The notes below the pieces were generated by a model. It had not been told where the DNA came from. It searched no databases and was given only the letters and a program-made list of their open reading frames with translations. From Nostoc piscinale CENA21 (lineage in GTDB: Bacteria; Cyanobacteriota; Cyanobacteriia; Cyanobacteriales; Nostocaceae): 64,000 bases of DNA. This document shows, piece by piece, positions 7,374-17,575 of the stretch. The DNA is taken from assembly GCF_001298445.1 (NCBI RefSeq), contig NZ_CP012036.1:3129351-3193350 (forward strand), given 5' to 3'. The translations under genes were made by a program, and so were the position numbers. Numbering within the stretch: position 1 is the stretch's first letter; each line of letters starts with the position of its first letter.

Positions 7374-7742
7374 ATGAAGCCGCCTAAAAAATCACATAAT
7401 CCTTCAGCCGAAGAAAATCAAGAACCGGATTTTGAGCAAGAATTAGCCCAAGTAGAGCGATCGCTCATCTTAATTAAAGAACGATACACTCAAGTTAAGC
7501 AGGATCAACAGCAAAAGGCAGAATGGCAACAACGCCAACAAGAGCTAAGGGACAATAAACCCCAAACACCAGAAATCAAAGCTGAGTTACAACAAATTCA
7601 AAAGCAGTTGGATTTGCTAGAAATCAATTTAGAAAGTCGGTTATTTTCTTGGCGTAGCTTGAAAAAACCTTTCTGGCAAGCCGTCCGCTTTGGTGGAATG
7701 GGCGTTATCATAGGCTGGATATTAAAATCCTGTGCTGGGTAA
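7374..7742 (+). CDS. Coiled-coil protein with C-terminal membrane anchor
   Basis: A 122-residue protein of unknown function. Residues about 20-90 are strongly charged and glutamine-rich with heptad character (FEQELAQVERSL, IKAELQQIQKQLDLLEI), predicting a coiled coil. Residues 103-118 (AVRFGGMGVIIGWILK) can form one membrane helix, so it may be a tail-anchored protein. Only 2 bases separate its stop from the asnS start, so the two are probably co-transcribed and possibly translationally coupled. I recognise similar proteins in other cyanobacteria but no function. Confidence 0.7.
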   Translation: MKPPKKSHNPSAEENQEPDFEQELAQVERSLILIKERYTQVKQDQQQKAEWQQRQQELRDNKPQTPEIKAELQQIQKQLDLLEINLESRLFSWRSLKKPFWQAVRFGGMGVIIGWILKSCAG

Positions 7743-7744
7743 AT

Positions 7745-9137
7745 ATGGTAAATAGACGAGTTGCAGAAATATTGCGAAGTGGTCAACCTGATGAGTCTCT
7801 TGTAGTTCAAGGCTGGGTAAGAACAAAGCGTGACTTGAAAGGATTTGCCTTTATTGAAGTCAATGATGGTTCATCACTAGCGAATTTGCAAGTTGTCATC
7901 AATCAAGATTTGCCAGACTATGAGGCGATTTTGAAAAAGCTGAATACAGGTGCGTCGGTGGAAGTTAACGGCGTGCTGGTAGCTTCTCAAGGAAAAGGAC
8001 AGCGTATTGAATTAAAAGCCGAGGCGGTGAAAGTCTACGGTGAAGCTGATCCTGAAACTTATCCATTGCAAAAGAAACGCCACTCTTATGAATTTTTACG
8101 CACGATTGGACATTTGCGATCGCGTACAAATTCTTTTGGTGCAGTTTTCCGCGTCAGAAACGCCTGTTCAACAGCCATTCACCAATTTTTTCAAGAACGT
8201 GGCTTTTTGTGGGTACACACTCCCATTATTACCGCCAGTGATTGCGAAGGTGCAGGTGAATTATTTAGCGTCACCAGTTTCGATCTCAAAAACGTTCCCC
8301 GCACTGACAACCAAGCTATAGATTACACTCAAGACTTTTTTGCTAAACCCACATATTTAACAGTTAGCGGCCAGTTAGAAGCCGAAGTCATGGCGATGGC
8401 GTTTTCTAACGTCTACACCTTCGGCCCCACCTTCCGCGCCGAAAATTCTAACACCTCACGCCACCTCGCAGAATTTTGGATGGTCGAGCCAGAAATGGCA
8501 TTTTGTGACTTAGAAGGTGATATGGATTTAGCCGAGGCATTTCTCAAACATATTTTTTAATTATGTATTAGAACAATGCCCAGAAGATATGCAGTTTTTC
8601 AATGAACGCATTGATAATACAGTTTTAGCCACAGCCGAAAATATTGTTAACAATCAATTTGAACGTCTGACTTATACAGATGCCATCAAACTCTTAGAAA
8701 AAGCCGATGTTAAATTTGAATATCCTGTAAGTTGGGGCTTAGACTTACAATCAGAACATGAGCGTTATCTGGCAGAACAATTATTTAAAAAACCAGTAAT
8801 TGTCACAGATTATCCCGCACAAATTAAAGCATTTTATATGCGGTTGAATGATGATGAAAAAACCGTCCGTGCAATGGATATTCTCGCACCCAAAATTGGG
8901 GAAATTATTGGCGGTTCCCAAAGAGAAGAACGTTTAGATGTGCTAGAACGTCGAGTAATAGCGCAAGGAATGAAACCCGAAGATTTATGGTGGTATTTAG
9001 ACTTGCGCCGTTTTGGGACTGTACCTCATGCGGGTTTTGGCTTAGGTTTTGAAAGACTCGTGCAGTTTATGACTGGTATGGGAAATATTCGTGATGTGAT
9101 TCCATTCCCACGCACACCACAAAATGCTGAATTTTAG
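7745..9137 (+). pseudogene. asnS: Asparaginyl-tRNA synthetase, one-base frameshift
   Basis: Class II asparaginyl-tRNA synthetase, which charges tRNA-Asn. The first frame (7745-8560) holds the N-terminal OB-fold anticodon-binding domain and the start of the catalytic core with class II motif 2 (FRAENSNTSRHLAEF). It ends at TAA 8558-8560. The second frame runs to 9137 with motif 3 (GFGLGFERLVQFM). Removing one T from the T6 run at 8553-8558 joins them as FLKHIF-NYVLEQCPEDMQ and gives 463 residues, the normal family length, with no other defect. It follows the coiled-coil gene by 2 bases. Sequencing error is the simplest explanation; a real pseudogene would need another copy or the amidotransferase route. 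Confidence 0.88.
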
Positions 9138-9149
9138 TCAGGAATAAGA

Positions 9150-9258
9150 AACAGGGTGTAGGGATTAACGGGGTGTATGGGTATAGGGTGTAAGGGTGTA
9201 GGGGTGGTGTAACTTAATCAACTCGTCAGTATGCTCGGATGCTCCCTTACACCCCTTG
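9150..9258. repeat. GGGTGTA-rich dispersed sequence
   Basis: The gap after asnS is filled with degenerate GGGTGTA and GGGTATA heptamers on one side and their complement (CTTACACCCC) on the other, so it can fold back. The same low-complexity theme appears at 13680-13730 and 42085-42155 and inside the AGGACTTACGCA elements. No gene is seen here. Confidence 0.5.
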
Positions 9259-9276
9259 TCATCACCTGTAACCTGA

Positions 9277-10022
9277 TTATTTACAATTAACTGCGGAAGC
9301 CGAGTTTACCTTTGTTAAATCACCAGTAAATATGGCTGTGTATTTATAAGGTGATGAACCAGTACAAGTCATGGAATTTTTATCAGCACGCTGTGGACTC
9401 CACCATGAATCTGCTAGTACTTTTAAGGTGGTGCCGTTCCATGATAAGTTAGTGACAACTAAAGAGTTAGTTTTACCATCATTTGGCTTTTTAGCAGTGA
9501 CAAATGTCGCAGATAAAACGCTACCATTGCTAGAATTAATCCTGGCGATAACTGCTACTTTTGCACCGCCACCACTACCATAAGAAGATAGCCAACCGTT
9601 CTTAGCAAAGCGACGAAAATCGTTACCATTCTGGCTACCAGTCGAAGAGAAAACGCCATATAAAAACGTTTCCCCCCATCCCATAACAACCCGTAACCTG
9701 TACCATCATCAACGGTGGTTTCGTAGTCACTGCGACACCATTTTTTCACACCATTATCAAAGCGAATGATGCGGGGGTCTTTGTTTAGAAAGGATACTTG
9801 TTGATAACCAATATAGATAGTTTTTCCTCCTATCGATATTTTCGGCCCGTTTTTCGCTTTGATGCTGGCTTCACTGTCGTTGCAGGTAAATGCTACACTT
9901 TTAGCGATCGCAGATTGGGTGTTAGTTTGAGCAACAACTTGAGGATTGACTAAATCAATTCCTAATGCTGCGAATAAACATAGAAATGCTAGAGATTTAG
10001 ATAATTGGTGGCGCTTAATCAT
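9277..10022 (-). pseudogene. Secreted protein of unknown function, one-base frameshift
   Basis: Read on the minus strand from ATG at 10022, the protein begins with a signal peptide (KSLAFLCLFAALGIDLVNPQ, then VVAQ). It continues as a small extracytoplasmic domain with several Cys residues (FTCNDSEAS, KKWCRSDYET, GTGYGLLWDGG). The frame is lost at a run of six C on the plus strand (9672-9677). Adding one base gives GLLWDGG-ETFLYGVFS and joins the second part (RFAKNGWLSSYGSGGGAKVA to NCK at 9277), making about 248 residues. I recognise similar secreted proteins in Nostocales but no function. The absence of other stops suggests an intact gene with a base-call error. Confidence 0.72.
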
Positions 10023-10120
10023 GATTTGGTAGTAGGGAACCCTGTAAAAAACGACACCATAACACAAAATTTTTCCCAGCGCCAATTCCACACTAGATAA
10101 ATCCTGTAGAGACTGTATTG

Positions 10121-11789
10121 TTAACAAATGAATATCTTGGCGGTATAACTTGGGATATTAGTTACTAAATTATCTTCATTAACTTTGACTTGCGAGTTAT
10201 CAAACCAATCACACCAAGATTCTGCAATGGGAAAATCGGGAATAAGATAATCAGTGAGATTTTGTTTAGAAAAGTTAATGACGACAGCAACTTGAGAACC
10301 TTGTTCATCCCAACGAACATAAGCTAAGACTTTAGCCTTGCTATTGCTGTGAAAAAACTCAATGTTGTTGCTTTGTAAAGCAGGGGTTTGTTGACGTAAA
10401 GCGATGAGTTCTTGATAATGCTGGAATAATTTGTAATTTTGGTCGTTGGCTAGTAAAGACCAATTAATCTTTTTGGGTTGAGTGACGCTTTCACTTTTTT
10501 GTTGATATTCACCAAATTCATCTCCCATCCAGAGCATTGGTATACCCATTGCTGTCATCAAGATGACGGCTGCTAATTTAGCTCTGGTAAATGCGTCTTG
10601 ATCAAAGATACCGCGATCGCCTAATTCTCTCAAGAGATGTTCACGGTCATGGGTTGCTAAATAATTGATGACGTTGATGCTGGTGGCGTAACCTTGTTTT
10701 CTGGGGTCTAATACCGAGATTACTTCTTCTAAATCTAATTTTTCTCCACAAATTAGCGGGATAATAAAGTAATGAAAACTCTCATGCCAACAACCATCTA
10801 ACGGCCCATCTGGTTGGACTACAGTGTTAGTATCGGGAATGTGTTCGGCAATATTGTAAAATTGTTTTGGTGCTGCGCTTTGTTTGGCTTGCTGTGCCAA
10901 CCATTCTAAAAATTCAAAGTTAGCTAATTGGCGCACCGCATCAAACCGAATCCCATCAATGTGATATTCCTTAATCCAAAACTGTACGACATCGCCAATA
11001 TATTTCCAGGCTGGTTTGATATCTAATTTTTCATCATAGTTATTATAGTTAAACTCTGGCCCCCAATAATTATCAGGGTCTTCAGGATAGTGTTTATGTT
11101 CGTAATACCAATAATTTCTGTCTATCAGCATTAACGGACATTCTTCATCTGTGTGATTATAAATGCCATCTAAAAATACTCGAATGCCTCTAGCGTGACA
11201 TTCATCAATCAATAATTTTAAATCTTCAGTAGTGCCGTAACTAGATTCTGTAGCGAAGAAATGGCGGACTTTATAACCCCAACTATAATCGCCAGGATAT
11301 TCATTCACAGGCATTAATTCAATTGCATTGATGCCTAATTCCCGTAGATAATCTAGTTTAGCGATCGCAGCTAAATATTTACCACGTTGATCAGGCTCAC
11401 TTTCATCGCCAGTAAAATCGGCAATATGCAATTCATAAATAACTAATTCCTCATTATCTGGCAAAGGCTGATCATCATACCGCCAACTATATGTGTCAAC
11501 AATTCGTTCACCATTTTTTATCCGAATAATTCCGTATTCTCTAGCCTCATCAATATTTGTAGCATAAGGGTCAATGACATCTACCCATTCATTAAGTTGA
11601 AACTGGGGACTTTTCGTCTGGACACGAAATTTATAAGCATAACTACCATCTTCCAAGGGTATTTGAGTTTGAAAATAACCATTTTTATTTTTTTTCTAAT
11701 GGTATATCCTGCCATTGAGAAAAAGAACCAATTAAACTTGCCTGTTCATTGCGAGGAGCAAATAATTTAAATTCAATTAAATTTGCCAT
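10121..11789 (-). pseudogene. GH13 alpha-amylase/branching-type enzyme, one-base frameshift
   Basis: A glycoside hydrolase family 13 enzyme with an N-terminal CBM48-like domain. The start is ATG at 11787-11789 (MANLIEFKLFAPRNEQ). The frame breaks in a run of eight T on the plus strand (11688-11695). Removing one base gives IPLEKNKNGYFQTQIPLEDG and a protein of 555 residues. GH13 motifs follow: FLDGIYNHT (region I), GIRFDAVRQ with the Asp nucleophile (region II), FYNIAEHIPD with the catalytic Glu (region III) and YLATHDREH (region IV, Thr where Asn is usual). The enzyme should act on alpha-1,4/1,6-glucans such as glycogen, in the cytoplasm since no signal peptide is seen. The exact specificity cannot be told. 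Confidence 0.82.
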
Positions 11790-12113
11790 TATATATATAT
11801 TTACCAAAATAATATTTCATTATTCTGGAATTGAAAAAGAAAAGCTTCTTTCGGAGGTTATATAGCAGTCTGATTTGATATGTGAATAACAGAGACAAGA
11901 AGGGCAAGGTAAACAAGGGAGAAATGTGTGTCAATTCACATCTTGCACCAAGATTTCAGACTCTAAGCTAGTAGAAAGCCTATTTTGATACATAATCTGA
12001 TTGCTGAGTAGGAAAATTGTCACATTTTCACATTTTTGCTACAGGGCTGTAACAAAAGTGTAATAAACGGTGTCTACATTAGTAATAGATTCAAAATAAC
12101 CTTTCAGACGGCA
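11790..12113. other. Intergenic region between GH13 gene and htrA
   Basis: AT-rich 324-bp gap between divergent genes. It should hold both promoters, but no convincing consensus box, operator or stem-loop was seen. Confidence 0.4.
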
Positions 12114-13364
12114 ATGCAAAATCAAATACCAGACGGAAATAACCCATTAAATAGCACTTCAGATGCCAAATACCGTAAACCAGCACCTTGGAGAAAGGCG
12201 GCGGCTTCTCTATCATTGGTGTTGCTAGGTTCTGGTATGACCTTAGCAGGTGGTTATCTAGCGAACCATCAGTCACAGGTGTCGCAAAGTGCATCGAATT
12301 TGGCTTTGAGTCGGGTGAATGCAGCACCGCCAATTGCTGCGGGTACAGATCCTAATTTTGTGACTCAGGTAGTGCAGAAGGTAGGGCCAGCCGTGGTACG
12401 AATTAATTCTTCTCGCACCGTCAAAAGTCAAATACCAGAGGAATTTAACGACCCATTTTTCCGCCGCTTTTTTGGTTCACAACTACCAGAAAGCCAAGAA
12501 AGAGTAGAGCGTGGTACTGGTTCTGGGTTTATTATCAGTGGTGATGGTCAAATTCTCACCAATGCTCACGTTGTTGATGGTGCAGATACAGTGACAGTCA
12601 TCCTCAAAGATGGGCGGAGTTTTCAAGGTAAGGTTTTAGGCAAAGACGAATTAACAGATGTTGCGGTTGTCAAAATACAAGCCAACAATTTGCCGACTGT
12701 TACCGTGGGTAACTCTGACCAACTGCAACCAGGAGAATGGGCGATCGCAATTGGTAATCCTTTAGGATTAGATAATACAGTCACCACAGGTATCATCAGC
12801 GCCACCGGACGCAGCAGCAACCAAATTGGCGCATCTGATAAGCGAGTAGATTTTATTCAAACTGATGCAGCAATTAATCCTGGGAACTCTGGCGGGCCAT
12901 TACTCAATGCCCGTGGTGAAGTAATTGCCATGAATACAGCTATTATTCAAGGAGCGCAAGGTATAGGTTTTGCTATTCCCATTGCGACAGCACAACGTAT
13001 TGCTAACCAATTAATTTCTACAGGTAAAGTCCAGCATCCTTATCTTGGCATTCAAATGATTGGGTTAACACCACAACTCAAACAAAGTATCAATTCTGAC
13101 CCCAATAGTGGTTTGAGTATTAATGAAGATAAAGGTGTCTTAGTTGTGAAAGTTATGCCTAATTCACCCGCCGCCAAAGCTGGCTTACGTGCAGGTGATG
13201 TCATCCAAAAGATTGAAGGTAGCACTGTCACAGAAGCAGAGAGTGTCCAGAAAGCTGTTGATAAAAGCCAAATTGGTGCAGATTTGCGCTTAGAGTTACG
13301 CCGCAATGGACAAACCCTGAATTTATCTGTCCGTCCCGGTAGTTTCCCCACTCAAGTGCAATGA
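12114..13364 (+). CDS. HtrA/Deg-family serine protease with PDZ domain
   Basis: ATG 12114 is preferred over an upstream TTG at 12036 because it gives a normal N-terminus (MQNQIPDGNNPLNS). Residues 31-49 form a signal/anchor segment. The trypsin-like domain has the complete triad: His152 in TNAHVV, Asp182 in TDVAVV, Ser259 in PGNSGGP. A single PDZ domain follows (VLVVKVMPNSPAAKAGLRAG). Deg proteases remove or refold damaged envelope proteins; cyanobacterial members are HhoA, HhoB and HtrA, and I cannot say which one this is. A paralogue with a lipoprotein signal lies at 30209-31339. It is a single gene with no operon partner visible. Confidence 0.9.
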   Translation: MQNQIPDGNNPLNSTSDAKYRKPAPWRKAAASLSLVLLGSGMTLAGGYLANHQSQVSQSASNLALSRVNAAPPIAAGTDPNFVTQVVQKVGPAVVRINSSRTVKSQIPEEFNDPFFRRFFGSQLPESQERVERGTGSGFIISGDGQILTNAHVVDGADTVTVILKDGRSFQGKVLGKDELTDVAVVKIQANNLPTVTVGNSDQLQPGEWAIAIGNPLGLDNTVTTGIISATGRSSNQIGASDKRVDFIQTDAAINPGNSGGPLLNARGEVIAMNTAIIQGAQGIGFAIPIATAQRIANQLISTGKVQHPYLGIQMIGLTPQLKQSINSDPNSGLSINEDKGVLVVKVMPNSPAAKAGLRAGDVIQKIEGSTVTEAESVQKAVDKSQIGADLRLELRRNGQTLNLSVRPGSFPTQVQ

Positions 13365-13427
13365 TGAGTGCTGAGAGTTGATTTTTCAATTTCTGCTCTA
13401 CATATTAGATAATAGGCAAGACTTGAG

Positions 13428-13531
13428 GGATTCTCCACGCCACTGAGGGAGTCGGCAAAGCCGCCCAACGCAGTGGCTCCTCAAACCCCCGATTGGGGGA
13501 CGCAACCGTCCCCCAAACCCCCTCCAAAATT
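13428..13531. repeat. Palindrome-rich dispersed repeat
   Basis: The sequence has nested inverted repeats, such as CCACTGAGGGAG with CGCAGTGGCTC and CCCCGATTGGGGGACG with CGTCCCCC. This kind of element is common between cyanobacterial genes. The remaining gap up to 13736 holds only GGGTGTA/TACACCC-type low-complexity sequence (about 13680-13730). Confidence 0.5.
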
Positions 13532-13736
13532 ATTCTTTCGTTTTTTGTTGAGTCATTATTTGTTGGTTTTGTGGTGATTTAATTGTTTTATCTGAACTGT
13601 ATTGGAGTATAGGGTATAAGGTCAAAGTTCAGAGTTTGCGCCAGTTTATAGTGACAGCATAGGTAAACGGCTGTTTCACCCCTACATCCCCACACCCATA
13701 CACCCCTACACCCCCATACACCCACACTCTCACAAA

Positions 13737-14108
13737 TTAACGGAAGAACAAGTATCTTCCACCTATAATCAATAAAAAGATGCCATACAGCTTCTTCATG
13801 GTTTCACTGCTAATGAATGGCTGGTTGGCAAATAATGCACCAAAGAGATTTCCTACTACTAAACCAAGAGCAATCATGACTGCATATTTGATGTTAATGT
13901 TACCGCTACGGTAGTAAACTGCTGCGCCTAAAATACCTATGGGTAAGATTTGGGCGGCGATGGATGTACCTGTGGCAAATTTTTGGTCTAGCCCTACTAG
14001 TAGTACCATTGCGGGAACCATAATTGCACCACCACCGATACCAAACATCCCACCAGCAACACCAGCCGCTAAACCAATGAGCAGCATTTGTACAAGAATA
14101 TTAGACAT
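13737..14108 (-). CDS. Short TauE/SafE family membrane permease
   Basis: From ATG at 14106-14108 (MSNILVQMLLIGLAAG) it encodes 123 residues with four hydrophobic helices and the family signature GVAGGMFGIGGGAIMVPAM near the N-terminus. An upstream in-frame extension reads through heptamer-type repeat DNA and is not likely coding. TauE/SafE (TSUP) proteins export sulfite or organosulfonates or move other anions; full-length members have seven or eight helices, so this half-size form probably dimerises, as known for short cyanobacterial members. Substrate unknown. Confidence 0.78.
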   Translation of the reverse strand: MSNILVQMLLIGLAAGVAGGMFGIGGGAIMVPAMVLLVGLDQKFATGTSIAAQILPIGILGAAVYYRSGNINIKYAVMIALGLVVGNLFGALFANQPFISSETMKKLYGIFLLIIGGRYLFFR

Positions 14109-14253
14109 ACAAAATGTTTGTTGTTGACTTACAGAATTAAGAATACAGAAGTCAGAAGTCAGAATTTTAGCTATAGCAGAGGGCAAGTGACAAATGACAA
14201 CTCTGAACTTCTTCACGATTCTGACTTCTGGATTGTGAGTTCTGAATTCTGGC

Positions 14254-15219
14254 TTACAAACTCATTTTAGGTGAGAAGATTGATTTGGGTAACATCCCGT
14301 GAACGCCTTTATGGGGACTGTTCACAACTTGGGTGATACGAAAATTTACAGCTAAACTACACAAAATATATGCTTCTTCTGCTGATAAATTGGTGAAATC
14401 TTGTAGAAAAGCAATCATATTTTTTAAAGCTTGTTCTAAGGCTGCGTCTAGGGTTTCGGCAAAACCCATTGTGATGATGTCTGTTGGAGTTTCGGCGATG
14501 GGTGTTGTAAGTGATAAATCTTTGCGGAGTGTGAGAGAAATTCTCCCGTTCATTGAAGTTTCAATGGCTGTAACATTTACTTCCCCATCTCCTTGGGCGG
14601 AATGTCCATCACCAATGGAAAATAACGCGCCAGGGACGTAAATCGGTAAAAATATCCGCGAACCGGCTTGGAGTTCACGGTTATCGATATTACCACCATA
14701 GTTACCAGGAGGAATGGAATTGCGATCGCTTTGCGGTGTGGCGACACCCAAAATCCCAAAAAAGGGTGTGAGGGGAATTTTAATGCCACTGTTAGGGGGA
14801 AATTCGGCGATATTATTAGCTAAATCTAGGGGAATGAATCTTAGTGCAGGTTGGGTAAATTGTTGTGGTAAAGCTCCCCAACCTGTACGAATAGCATTAA
14901 AACCCACTGGTAAACTTGGAGCGATCACTTCTAATCTTACTTCTAAAACATCCCCTGGTTCAGCATCCCGCACATAAATCGGCCCGGTGAGTAAATGCGG
15001 CCCCCCAGCAATTTTGCGTTCTGCTGGCAAATTTTGGCAGATATCCACAAATTCTGGCGTGAGAAATTCTGGTGGTGCTTTGTCGTAAATGTAGTAACCA
15101 GTGAAGGTTTCGACATCAACGGTGTCGCCAGAATTAACCATGAGTGCTGGTTTTAATAAATGGGAGAACCCACCAAGATGCACTGTTTCGGTGGTGGCTT
15201 TTAAGATGTGATGCGTCAT
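14254..15219 (-). CDS. Acetamidase/formamidase family protein
   Basis: A 321-residue cytoplasmic protein matching the FmdA_AmdA family along its full length. Recognisable blocks are GPIYVRDAEPGDVLEVRLEV, the FGILGVAT segment, PPGNYGGNIDNREL with the GGN-D motif, GSRIFLPIYVPGALFSIGDG with HSAQGDGE, and the C-terminal NFRITQVVN. The family hydrolyses formamide or acetamide to ammonia and the acid, using a metal site that includes the SxGDxHxxQGDGE residues, which are present. It could supply nitrogen. No neighbouring amide transporter or nitrogen regulator is visible. Confidence 0.87.
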   Translation of the reverse strand: MTHHILKATTETVHLGGFSHLLKPALMVNSGDTVDVETFTGYYIYDKAPPEFLTPEFVDICQNLPAERKIAGGPHLLTGPIYVRDAEPGDVLEVRLEVIAPSLPVGFNAIRTGWGALPQQFTQPALRFIPLDLANNIAEFPPNSGIKIPLTPFFGILGVATPQSDRNSIPPGNYGGNIDNRELQAGSRIFLPIYVPGALFSIGDGHSAQGDGEVNVTAIETSMNGRISLTLRKDLSLTTPIAETPTDIITMGFAETLDAALEQALKNMIAFLQDFTNLSAEEAYILCSLAVNFRITQVVNSPHKGVHGMLPKSIFSPKMSL

Positions 15220-15610
15220 AAAAAGGAGTCAGAAGACAGAATTCAGAATAAGTAAGTCGGTGGGAAAAAACCAAACTATATTAATAAAGGTTAATGAGGC
15301 TAAAATCTTCTTCCCTCCTGCCTTTTCCCAACTACAAATATTTACGTCGCCCTACTTACTCCACCCATAAAGCAATGAAGTTTTAAATCAAAGAAGAAAG
15401 TTTTATTTTGATTTCGCCCACGTTCGCGGTAGCTTCCCGCAGGGAGGGACGAGGTTTTCCACCAATATTCATCACCCAGTCATACAGAATTCATCCTGGA
15501 AATTCCTGTGGGATAAGACTTTATATAAATTTCCGTGTTTTTTCTCTCAAATATCCGAAAACCCATTAGTTAGCTTTGAAGCTGATAGTAATCAAACTTT
15601 AGGACTGATT
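15220..15610. other. Intergenic region with dispersed-repeat fragments
   Basis: The gap contains a CTCCTGCCTTTT heptamer fragment (15317-15328) and a GTTCGCGGTAGCTTCCCGCA palindrome fragment (15423-15442), both common interspersed cyanobacterial sequences. No gene is supported. Confidence 0.4.
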
Positions 15611-16058
15611 ATGAATAGCTTTTATCAGGTACAAAATAAGTCTTTTGCTTTAATTTTAGCGACAGCTTCACTACTGTCTGGAGTTGTGGGTATATCTTCA
15701 TCTGTGAGTGCTGCACAATTAGAATCTACTGCCGTTTCAGCAGTTAATATTCAGAAAATTGCCCAAGCATCTAATTGTCCTCGTTATGCAGGTGGCGGAA
15801 GATTAGAAGCTTATATTGAAACTACTAATTTTTATATTCATATTTGCAATAAAAAAAGGCAATCTGTTTTACACTGGGATTTCTAAGTCAACTGGTAAAG
15901 GTATCCGTTCTCTCCGTGCTTACTCCGAAGAAGGTACAGGATATGTAGCTCGGAATAATAACTATGAATATGTAGTTAATGGTGCAGGCCTTGAGATTGT
16001 CAAAAATGGCCGGGTGATTCAAACAGACCGAGTTCTTAAATATGTAAGCGGATACTAA
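15611..16058 (+). pseudogene. Small secreted protein, one-base frameshift
   Basis: ATG 15611 opens a protein with a clear signal peptide (SFALILATASLLSGVVGISS, then SVSAA). The mature part begins with SNCPRYAGGGRLEAYIETTN. The frame breaks in a run of seven A at 15851-15857. Removing one A reads CNKK-GNLFYTGISKSTGKGI and continues to YVSGY and the stop at 16058, about 148 residues. The C-terminal half (YVARNNNYEYVVNGAGLEIV, then KNGRVIQ) looks like a small beta-sheet domain seen in other cyanobacterial secreted proteins of unknown function. Most likely intact in the organism. Confidence 0.65.
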
Positions 16059-16072
16059 AAGTCAATATACTC

Positions 16073-16198
16073 AGGACTTACGCACCAAGATTGTCTATGA
16101 AGATTGGGTGTAAGGGTGTGTGGCGGAAGGGTTTTAGATACATACACCCCTACACCCTCGCCAAAACCCTTGATTTTTCGTTTTTATGCGTAAGTCCT
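16073..16198. mobile_element. MITE-like element, AGGACTTACGCA family, copy 1
   Basis: A 126-bp non-coding element with perfect 12-bp terminal inverted repeats, AGGACTTACGCA (16073-16084) and TGCGTAAGTCCT (16187-16198). The interior has GGGTGTAAGGGTGT, GATACATACACCCCTACACC and AAACCCTTGATTTTT. Related copies lie at 20245-20386 and 29966-30098, with an end-less internal fragment at about 50998-51092. Confidence 0.85.
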
Positions 16199-16263
16199 AA
16201 TGCTATTTCCTGGCGTAACAGCTTAGGATAGAGATCCCAGTCTCAACTCGTAAGTCTCTCCCT

Positions 16264-17331
16264 ATGTCTGTTACGCCATCCATTTCTCAAGTTGACTCAC
16301 CCGCCACGGAAAAATTAGCAATTCCTCCCTTACTCGGTGCTTCGGTTAGCGAGTTAACTGCTTGGGTACAGCAGCAGGGACAGCCGGCTTACCGGGGTAA
16401 ACAGTTACATGATTGGATTTATCATCAGCAGGTGCGATCGCTCGCTGATATTTCCGTTTTTCCAAAACAATGGCGTACAGAAATTGCAGATATTCCCATT
16501 GGTCGTTCTACCATCCATTACCGCAAAGTTGCACCGGATGGTACAGTCAAATATCTACTGCAACTAGCTGATGGACAAATTATTGAAACTGTAGGTATTC
16601 CCGCCGATAAACGATTAACTGTCTGTGTTTCTACTCAGGTGGGTTGTCCGATGGCTTGTGATTTCTGTGCTACTGGTAAAGGTGGCTACAAACGCAACCT
16701 CGCCCGTCACGAAATCGTCGATCAGGTGTTAACTGTCCAAGCAGATTTTCAAGAACGAGTTAGCAATGTGGTGTTCATGGGTATGGGTGAACCGTTGCTA
16801 AATACAGATAATGTCTTAGCCGCCTTGACATCGTTAAATCAAGATGTGGGTATTGGACAACGGATGCTAACTGTTTCTACAGTGGGAATCCGCGATCGCA
16901 TTCGTCAATTCGCCCAACATCATTTGCAAGTTACCCTAGCGGTGAGTCTCCACGCCCCTAACCAAGCCCTCAGAGAACAACTCATTCCCAGCGCCCGCCC
17001 CTATCCTCTAGAAGATTTATTGGCGGAATGTCGGGAATATGTAGCCCTTACAGGCCGCCGTGTGACTTTTGAATATATCTTGTTGGCTGGTGTCAACGAT
17101 TTACCAGAACATGCCTTAGAACTAGCACAACATCTCCGGGGCTTCCAAAGCCATGTTAATTTGATTCCCTATAACCCAATTCAAGAAGTAGATTATCAAC
17201 GCCCTAGCCGCGATCGCATCCAAGCTTTTGTTAACATTCTTCAACAACAAAAAATTGCTGTAAGTGTACGTTATTCTCGCGGTTTAGAAGCTGATGCTGC
17301 TTGTGGACAATTGAGAATGAACAAAAAGTAA
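16264..17331 (+). CDS. rlmN: 23S rRNA (adenine-2503-C2) methyltransferase RlmN
   Basis: A 355-residue radical-SAM enzyme. It has the N-terminal domain with YRGKQLHDWIYHQ, the radical-SAM motif Cys128-X3-Cys132-X2-Cys135 (VGCPMACDFCATGKGG), the SAM-binding GMGEPLLN block and the C-terminal catalytic Cys in GLEADAACGQLR. RlmN methylates C2 of A2503 in 23S rRNA and A37 in some tRNAs through a methylated-cysteine intermediate, and affects translational fidelity. Length and all motifs match the family. It is a single gene; the region just upstream is a MITE-like element, so its promoter must be short. Confidence 0.95.
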   Translation: MSVTPSISQVDSPATEKLAIPPLLGASVSELTAWVQQQGQPAYRGKQLHDWIYHQQVRSLADISVFPKQWRTEIADIPIGRSTIHYRKVAPDGTVKYLLQLADGQIIETVGIPADKRLTVCVSTQVGCPMACDFCATGKGGYKRNLARHEIVDQVLTVQADFQERVSNVVFMGMGEPLLNTDNVLAALTSLNQDVGIGQRMLTVSTVGIRDRIRQFAQHHLQVTLAVSLHAPNQALREQLIPSARPYPLEDLLAECREYVALTGRRVTFEYILLAGVNDLPEHALELAQHLRGFQSHVNLIPYNPIQEVDYQRPSRDRIQAFVNILQQQKIAVSVRYSRGLEADAACGQLRMNKK

Positions 17332-17392
17332 ATTGAAGTCTGAAGTATGAAAATTAATTTACTCATACTTCATCTTTTTGCCTTTTTACTTT

Positions 17393-17575
17393 TTATCTTT
17401 TACTTAATTGAATTCCAGGGGCGTAAGCTTCAATTACTTTACCAGTACGGGTGCAACTAATCATCAAGTAATCACAACTTGAGCATTGTGTCCTTGTTAA
17501 TTCACTATCCAAAATATAATAACGCTCTGCTTTACTACCACAATTTGGGCAGTAAATATTGTGTACTGTCTGCAT
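17393..17575 (-). CDS. Small zinc-ribbon protein
   Basis: A 60-residue protein with two CxxC pairs: CPNCGSKAERYY near the N-terminus and CSSCDYLM in the middle, plus one further Cys (MISCTRTGK). They could bind one zinc ion. The ending VIEAYAPGI is conserved in Nostocales homologues I recall, which are sometimes labelled replication restart helicase PriA; that label rests only on the zinc ribbon and is misleading for a protein this short. Function unknown. Confidence 0.7.
   Translation of the reverse strand: MQTVHNIYCPNCGSKAERYYILDSELTRTQCSSCDYLMISCTRTGKVIEAYAPGIQLSKR

Noticed and set aside
8553..8558. Programmed translational frameshift in asnS
   Set aside because: The T6 run lacks a slippery heptamer with downstream structure that I can see, and six other genes show the same homopolymer fault, so error is simpler.
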